A DNA stretch of 15,284 nucleotides, taken from NCBI GenBank assembly GCA_030844565.1, contig JAUUNK010000117.1, positions 1 through 15,284 on the forward strand, written 5' to 3'. The translations under genes and the position numbers were made by a program. Positions 14,092 to 15,284 of this stretch are shown here, one piece after another. The notes beneath the pieces were generated by a model that worked only from the letters and a program-made list of their open reading frames with translations, did not search any database and was not told where the DNA came from. How positions within the stretch are numbered: position 1 is the stretch's first letter; each line of letters starts with the position of its first letter. The DNA comes from Bacteroides ovatus (GTDB taxonomy: Bacteria; Bacteroidota; Bacteroidia; Bacteroidales; Bacteroidaceae).

Positions 14092-15284
14092 TCATTTTCT
14101 CCATTTCTGTATTTTCGCTTTTACTGCTTGCATGAGAGCTTCTTGTTTATCTATCTTGTTACTGAGTGCCTTCATGACGTCTTCATCCATGGTTCCTCCA
14201 GCTATTAAGTGGTGTATGATGACAGGCTTATCCTGCCCCTGCCGGTACAATCTAGCATTGGCTTGCTGATAAAGTTCAGAACTCCAGGGAAGCCCGTACC
14301 AGACAACTATATGTCCTCCAGCCTGTAGGTTTAGTCCATGGCCAGCTCCGGCAGGATGCGCCAGCAATACGGGGAGCTTTCCGTCATTCCACGCCTTGAT
14401 GTCTTCCGGACCTCCGATTTCTTTCGGATGATAGACTTTCAGCTTTTGCAAAATGCGGAAAACATCGTGACGGAAAGAAAAAAATACGAGAACCGGCTGT
14501 CCGTTAGCTGCTTCTACAATCTCCTCCAACGCTTCCAGTTTCTCGGAATGTATATCATGTACGTTGCGATCTGAATCATAGATGGCACCGTTTGCAAATT
14601 GCAGTAGCTTGTTAGATAGCGCCGCCGCATTTACGGCTGAAATATCCCCATCCTCATTCTCCAAAGCCAATACTTGGTCTTTCTCGAATTCAAGATACTG
14701 GTCCATCAGCTTCTCCGGCAGATGTACTTCCACACTTCGGTTAATCCGTTCCGGCAATTGCAGATAATCTTCCGCTTTCATGCTGATGCAAATATCACCA
14801 ATCTGTTTGTATATGGCTTCTTCACTGCCATTATTTAACTTATAATCGAAAACTATTTGCCCATTGGTTCTTCCGGGACGAAAATATTTGCTGCGATAAC
14901 TGGTTATGGTTTTACCTAATCTCTCACCAAGATCGAGAAGATATATCTGGCTCCAAAGATCTATTAAACCATTGGGTGTCGGGGTGCCGGTAAGACCGAC
15001 GACGCGGTTTGTTTTAGGCCGCACTAAACGCAATGCGCGGAAGCGTGCGGATTTTGAAGACTTAAAAGAAGACAGCTCATCAATAATAACCATATCAAAC
15101 GGCCAATAACCTTGCAGGTGGGAAACAAGCCATACTACATTTTCCCTGTTTATGACATAAATGTCTGCTGCCGCTTTTAAAGCCGCTTTCCTCTGTTTTT
15201 CAGTTCCTAAAATCTTGCTGACGGTTAATCCCCTAAGATGTTCCCATTTGGCAATCTCATCGCCCCATGTGGTTTCGGCCACCC
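14092..15284 (-). CDS. SNF2-type DEAD/H helicase, 5' end outside window
   Basis: The visible 396 residues cover most of an SF2 (SNF2-like) ATPase. The frame stays open to the right edge, so the real start and motif I (Walker A) lie outside. In the visible numbering, motif II is MVIIDELSSFK with DE at 68-69, motif III is VGLTGTPTPNG (95-105), motif IV is around PVLVFFSF (263-270), motif V is HPAGAGHGLNLQ (309-320) and motif VI is QQANARLYRQGQ (339-350). It ends with a Lys-rich helix. Phages use such translocases in replication, recombination or remodelling of DNA-bound proteins, but the role here is unknown. The GTG at 15282 is only the first apparent start, since the sequence before W-G-D-E resembles the middle of an APLRVAETTW-like stretch. 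Confidence 0.93.
   Translation of the reverse strand, partial: VAETTWGDEIAKWEHLRGLTVSKILGTEKQRKAALKAAADIYVINRENVVWLVSHLQGYWPFDMVIIDELSSFKSSKSARFRALRLVRPKTNRVVGLTGTPTPNGLIDLWSQIYLLDLGERLGKTITSYRSKYFRPGRTNGQIVFDYKLNNGSEEAIYKQIGDICISMKAEDYLQLPERINRSVEVHLPEKLMDQYLEFEKDQVLALENEDGDISAVNAAALSNKLLQFANGAIYDSDRNVHDIHSEKLEALEEIVEAANGQPVLVFFSFRHDVFRILQKLKVYHPKEIGGPEDIKAWNDGKLPVLLAHPAGAGHGLNLQAGGHIVVWYGLPWSSELYQQANARLYRQGQDKPVIIHHLIAGGTMDEDVMKALSNKIDKQEALMQAVKAKIQKWRK

Noticed and set aside
1..15284. tRNA genes, CRISPR arrays, insertion sequences, att sites and phage defence genes
   Set aside because: No cloverleaf, regular repeat-spacer pattern, transposase, terminal inverted repeats or toxin-antitoxin pair was seen. 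The ribbon-helix-helix gene has no toxin-like neighbour.

Overview
The window is part of a temperate-type tailed phage (very probably a prophage) of a Bacteroidales host such as Bacteroides, Phocaeicola or Parabacteroides. The evidence is a complete HK97-type packaging, head and connector series, a DUF5053-type gene typical of Bacteroidota and their phages, a promoter matching the Bacteroides primary sigma consensus (TTTG, 20 bp, TAnnTTTG), and little sign of Shine-Dalgarno sites. No integrase, att site, lysis gene or host gene is visible, so the prophage state is inferred. All genes I accept lie on the minus strand, so the window reads biologically from right to left.

Right part (15284 to about 12600), early or accessory end: a SNF2-type helicase cut by the window edge, a ribbon-helix-helix protein, a small protein resembling sigma-70 region 2, an HNH endonuclease, a 52-residue basic helical protein and a DUF5053-type helix-turn-helix protein. 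The first four are tightly packed, with overlaps. Between the HNH gene and the 52-residue gene sits a promoter whose spacer holds a perfect 22-bp palindrome, with an imperfect second copy 31 bp upstream. This looks like a repressor-controlled promoter inside the cluster. A rho-independent terminator ends that unit.

Middle (12600 to 12387): a 217-bp gap with the terminator, a G-run stretch, a 32-bp GC-rich island and two small palindromes. It is the natural place for a late promoter and for the packaging (cos) site, but neither is proven.

Left part (12386 to 1), late operon: small terminase, large terminase, portal, prohead protease, major capsid protein, head-tail connector, head closure, gp10-like protein, tail completion protein, major tail tube protein, a hairpin terminator, a one-ORF tail assembly chaperone, tape measure, and the start of a tail-tip protein that runs off the left edge. 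Many junctions are ATGA-type overlaps, pointing to one translationally coupled transcript. The tape measure and long non-contractile-type tail set indicate a siphovirus.

The structural genes are conventional. The least explained parts are the operator pair with its two small downstream genes, the sigma-like protein, and the gap before the small terminase. Several start codons are re-assigned from upstream GTG or TTG codons to internal ATGs: tape measure 4605, tail completion 6175, portal 10345, sigma-like protein 13924 and the 52-residue protein 13200.
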